Of a stretch of DNA of 6,674 bases, positions 5,217 through 6,674 are shown one piece after another. The notes beneath the pieces were generated by a model. That model worked only from the letters and a program-made list of their open reading frames with translations, had not been told where the DNA came from and made no database searches. The position numbers were made by a program, and so were the translations under genes. Each line of letters starts with the position of its first letter. Within the stretch, counting starts at the first letter, position 1. Source of the DNA: Clostridia bacterium. Lineage in GTDB: Bacteria > Bacillota > Clostridia > Oscillospirales > Acutalibacteraceae. The stretch spans positions 1 to 6,674 of the forward strand of contig JAFRZS010000096.1 of the NCBI GenBank assembly GCA_017442445.1. Direction: 5' to 3'.

Positions 5217-5372
5217 ATGGAAAAACATTGGAACAAGTTTGCTGAAAGCGGAAAAATTGAGGACTATTTAAAATACAGGGAGATTGTAAATGCGACTGAA
5301 CACGGCAGGATTGATAATACGAGAACAGACGGTGGGCGAGAGCGACCGTCTGGTAACGGTATTGACTGCTGA
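5217..5372 (+). CDS. yqzL: YqzL-like small protein overlapping recO
   Basis: This 51-residue protein begins MEKHWNKFAESGKIEDYLKY, which matches the short YqzL family of Firmicutes (pattern W..F..SG.I..YL.Y), typically about 45-50 residues and encoded next to era/recO. Its function is unknown. The start ATG at 5217 has GGAGG at 5205-5209; an in-frame TTG at 5154 would add 21 unrelated residues and lacks support. Only about the first 24 residues look like the family. The remaining tail (residues 25-51, rich in Arg, Gly and Asp) is encoded by bases that also encode the RecO N-terminus in another frame. The gene therefore overlaps recO by 83 nt, and translational coupling to recO is likely. Identification rests on the short motif and the syntenic position. 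Confidence 0.72.
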   Translation: MEKHWNKFAESGKIEDYLKYREIVNATEHGRIDNTRTDGGRERPSGNGIDC

Positions 5373-6021
5373 ATACGGTATTATTCGCTCTTTTGTCAGA
5401 AATGCAAACAAAATAAAAAGCAGGCTGTTGAGTTCGACTCAACTGCTATCTTATTCCCGCCTTTCTATTTACAAGGGGCGGGACAGTTACATAATAGACG
5501 AAGCAGAGCCTATGGAGGTTTTCTTTTCACTGCGTGACAGCATTGAAAAAATATCACTTGCGCAGTATTTTTGTGAGCTGTGTTCGTTTCTTGCACCCGA
5601 AGAGGATAATGCGGAAGAGATTTTAAAGCTGATGTTAAATTCACTTTATCTTTTGTCGAACAACAAAAGCACACAGACAATTATTAAATCGGTTTTTGAA
5701 TTAAGACTTATGAGTCTTATCGGCTATATGCCGTCATTGGTTGCTTGTGACACCTGCGGAGAATTTGAAAGCGATACAATGTTTTTCAACATTCAGACAG
5801 GAAAGCTTTACTGTTCAACGTGCGCAACAAACGGTTACGAAACAGGAATCGGAGTAATAACTGCGATGAGGCATATATGCTATGCAGAGCCCAAGAAAAT
5901 ATTTAATTTTTCTTTGCCGGAAGACGGAGAAAAAGTTTTATCATATATAACGGAAACATATCTTATACAGCTGACAGGCAGAAAATATAAAACATTGGAT
6001 TTTTACAGAGGTTTAATATAA
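5290..6021 (+). CDS. recO: DNA repair protein RecO
   Basis: RecO mediates recombinational repair by loading RecA onto SSB-coated single-stranded DNA together with RecR, and it anneals complementary strands. The 243-residue length is normal. The N-terminal OB-fold starts with the typical TAGLIIREQTVGESDRLVTVLT (5-26, read in two halves: the T.G.I.R start and the GESDR motif). FELRLMSLIGYMP (136-148) is the family's helical core. A four-cysteine zinc finger is intact: C153, C156, C175 and C178. The start ATG at 5290 lies inside yqzL and has its own AGGGAG (5277-5282), which supports it over any later start. mutS2 follows after 18 nt, so yqzL-recO-mutS2 probably form one operon. Confidence 0.95.
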   Translation: MRLNTAGLIIREQTVGESDRLVTVLTAEYGIIRSFVRNANKIKSRLLSSTQLLSYSRLSIYKGRDSYIIDEAEPMEVFFSLRDSIEKISLAQYFCELCSFLAPEEDNAEEILKLMLNSLYLLSNNKSTQTIIKSVFELRLMSLIGYMPSLVACDTCGEFESDTMFFNIQTGKLYCSTCATNGYETGIGVITAMRHICYAEPKKIFNFSLPEDGEKVLSYITETYLIQLTGRKYKTLDFYRGLI

Positions 6022-6039
6022 AAAGGGAAAAAGGCGATT

Positions 6040-6674
6040 ATGAATAAACATCTTAAAACATTGGAACTTGATAAAGTATTGGGAATGTTGGCAGATCTTA
6101 CTGCCTGTCCCGATGCAAAAGAAGAAGCACTTAATTTAATACCGCAGGTATCAAAATCCTCAGCGGAAAATCTGCTCATGCAGACCTCAGAGGCATATAC
6201 ATTACTTGCAAAATTCGGTGGGCCGTCTTTCGGAGGACTCAGGAATGTCAACAATGCATTAAGCCGTGCCGAAACAGGCGGTGTACTTAATATGACGGAG
6301 CTTTTAGATATTGCTTCTGTCCTGAAAATAATCAGAGGCATTGTCACATGGCGCAGTAACAATGCGGGAGTACAGTCTGTACTTGACATATATTTCAACA
6401 GCCTGATGCCCAATAAATTTTTGGAAGAGGCAATCACAACAGCGATAATTTCTCCCGAAGAAATGTCCGATAATGCTTCACCGACCTTAAGAGATATCCG
6501 CAGAAAAATTCGTGTTCAGGAATCCAAGGTACGTGACCAGCTTGAAAAACTGACGCGTTCATCGACATATTCAAAATATCTTCAGGACAGCATAATCACG
6601 ATGCGAAACGGCAGATATGTAGTACCCGTAAAGAGTGAGCACAGAGCCGACATCAGCGGACTTGTCCACGATAC
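6040..6674 (+). CDS. mutS2: Endonuclease MutS2, N-terminal part (3' truncated by window edge)
   Basis: MutS2 is a MutS-family ATPase, usually about 780-800 residues, that lacks the mismatch-recognition domain and carries a C-terminal Smr nuclease domain; in Firmicutes it has been linked to suppression of recombination and to rescue of collided ribosomes. Only the first 211 codons are present and the frame stays open to the last base. Visible are the family N-terminus KTLELDKVLGMLADLT (6-21), GGPSFGGLRNVNNALSRAETGG-type sequence at 60-81, the lever/clamp helices (about 145-185) and the hallmark MRNGRYVVPVKSEHR (188-202) followed by GLVHD. The ATPase and Smr domains are beyond the window. The ATG at 6040 has AAAAAGG (6028-6034) upstream and begins 18 nt after recO, consistent with cotranscription. 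Confidence 0.94.
   Translation, partial: MNKHLKTLELDKVLGMLADLTACPDAKEEALNLIPQVSKSSAENLLMQTSEAYTLLAKFGGPSFGGLRNVNNALSRAETGGVLNMTELLDIASVLKIIRGIVTWRSNNAGVQSVLDIYFNSLMPNKFLEEAITTAIISPEEMSDNASPTLRDIRRKIRVQESKVRDQLEKLTRSSTYSKYLQDSIITMRNGRYVVPVKSEHRADISGLVHD

Noticed and set aside
5134..5442. Minus-strand open frame across the yqzL-recO junction
   Set aside because: It is antisense to two recognisable genes, has no supporting ribosome binding site that I can see, and its translation has no recognisable motif.
6003..6437. Minus-strand open frame of 144 codons
   Set aside because: It is a shadow of the mutS2 N-terminal coding region, which reads through in the plus strand with clear MutS2 motifs.

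Overview
The window looks like a chromosomal segment of an AT-rich, low-GC Gram-positive anaerobe of the class Clostridia, most likely a gut Ruminococcaceae/Oscillospirales-type bacterium. The reasons are the gene order phoH-ybeY ... era-(yqzL)-recO-mutS2, strong GGAGG-type ribosome binding sites, a yqzL-like gene (a Firmicutes marker) and AT-rich intergenic DNA. The assignment is from gene content only; no 16S rRNA or other definitive marker is present.

Layout. Positions 1-806 hold the 3' end of phoH (PhoH-like ATPase) translationally coupled to ybeY (16S rRNA 3'-end maturation endonuclease). A short intergenic stretch (807-963) is packed with small repeats: two sets of 7-nt tandem repeats and two copies of a GGGTGGGTTTCACCCA hairpin. 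Next come a HAD-family phosphatase of the YihX type (964-1581, plus strand) and a convergent cytoplasmic protein of 512 residues on the minus strand (1643-3181). The latter resembles the DUF3863/DUF3864-type carbohydrate-related proteins. The two genes share a terminator hairpin at 1610-1642. The minus gene has a near-consensus sigma-A promoter overlapped by TTGA/TCAA palindromes.

The second half is the era-recO-mutS2 block. era (3473-4360) is preceded by three degenerate tandem units of about 52 bp, the last of which ends exactly at the era ATG and supplies its ribosome binding site. Between era and recO lies a small accessory insertion: two short two-helix membrane protein genes (4546-4749 and 4811-5068) and two REP-like repeats containing ACGGTTCTGTGT. 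A 51-codon yqzL-like gene (5217-5372) then overlaps the start of recO (5290-6021) out of frame by 83 nt. mutS2 (6040 onward) begins 18 nt after recO and runs off the window.

How the genes relate. phoH, ybeY, era, recO and mutS2 are conserved housekeeping genes for ribosome maturation and DNA maintenance that travel together in Firmicutes. The HAD phosphatase, the DUF3863-like gene and the two small membrane proteins interrupt that conserved order, and repeats lie in several of the junctions. No complete mobile element, CRISPR array, tRNA or rRNA was seen. The least explained parts are the tandem-repeat leader of era, the REP-bracketed membrane-protein gene and the large minus-strand protein.
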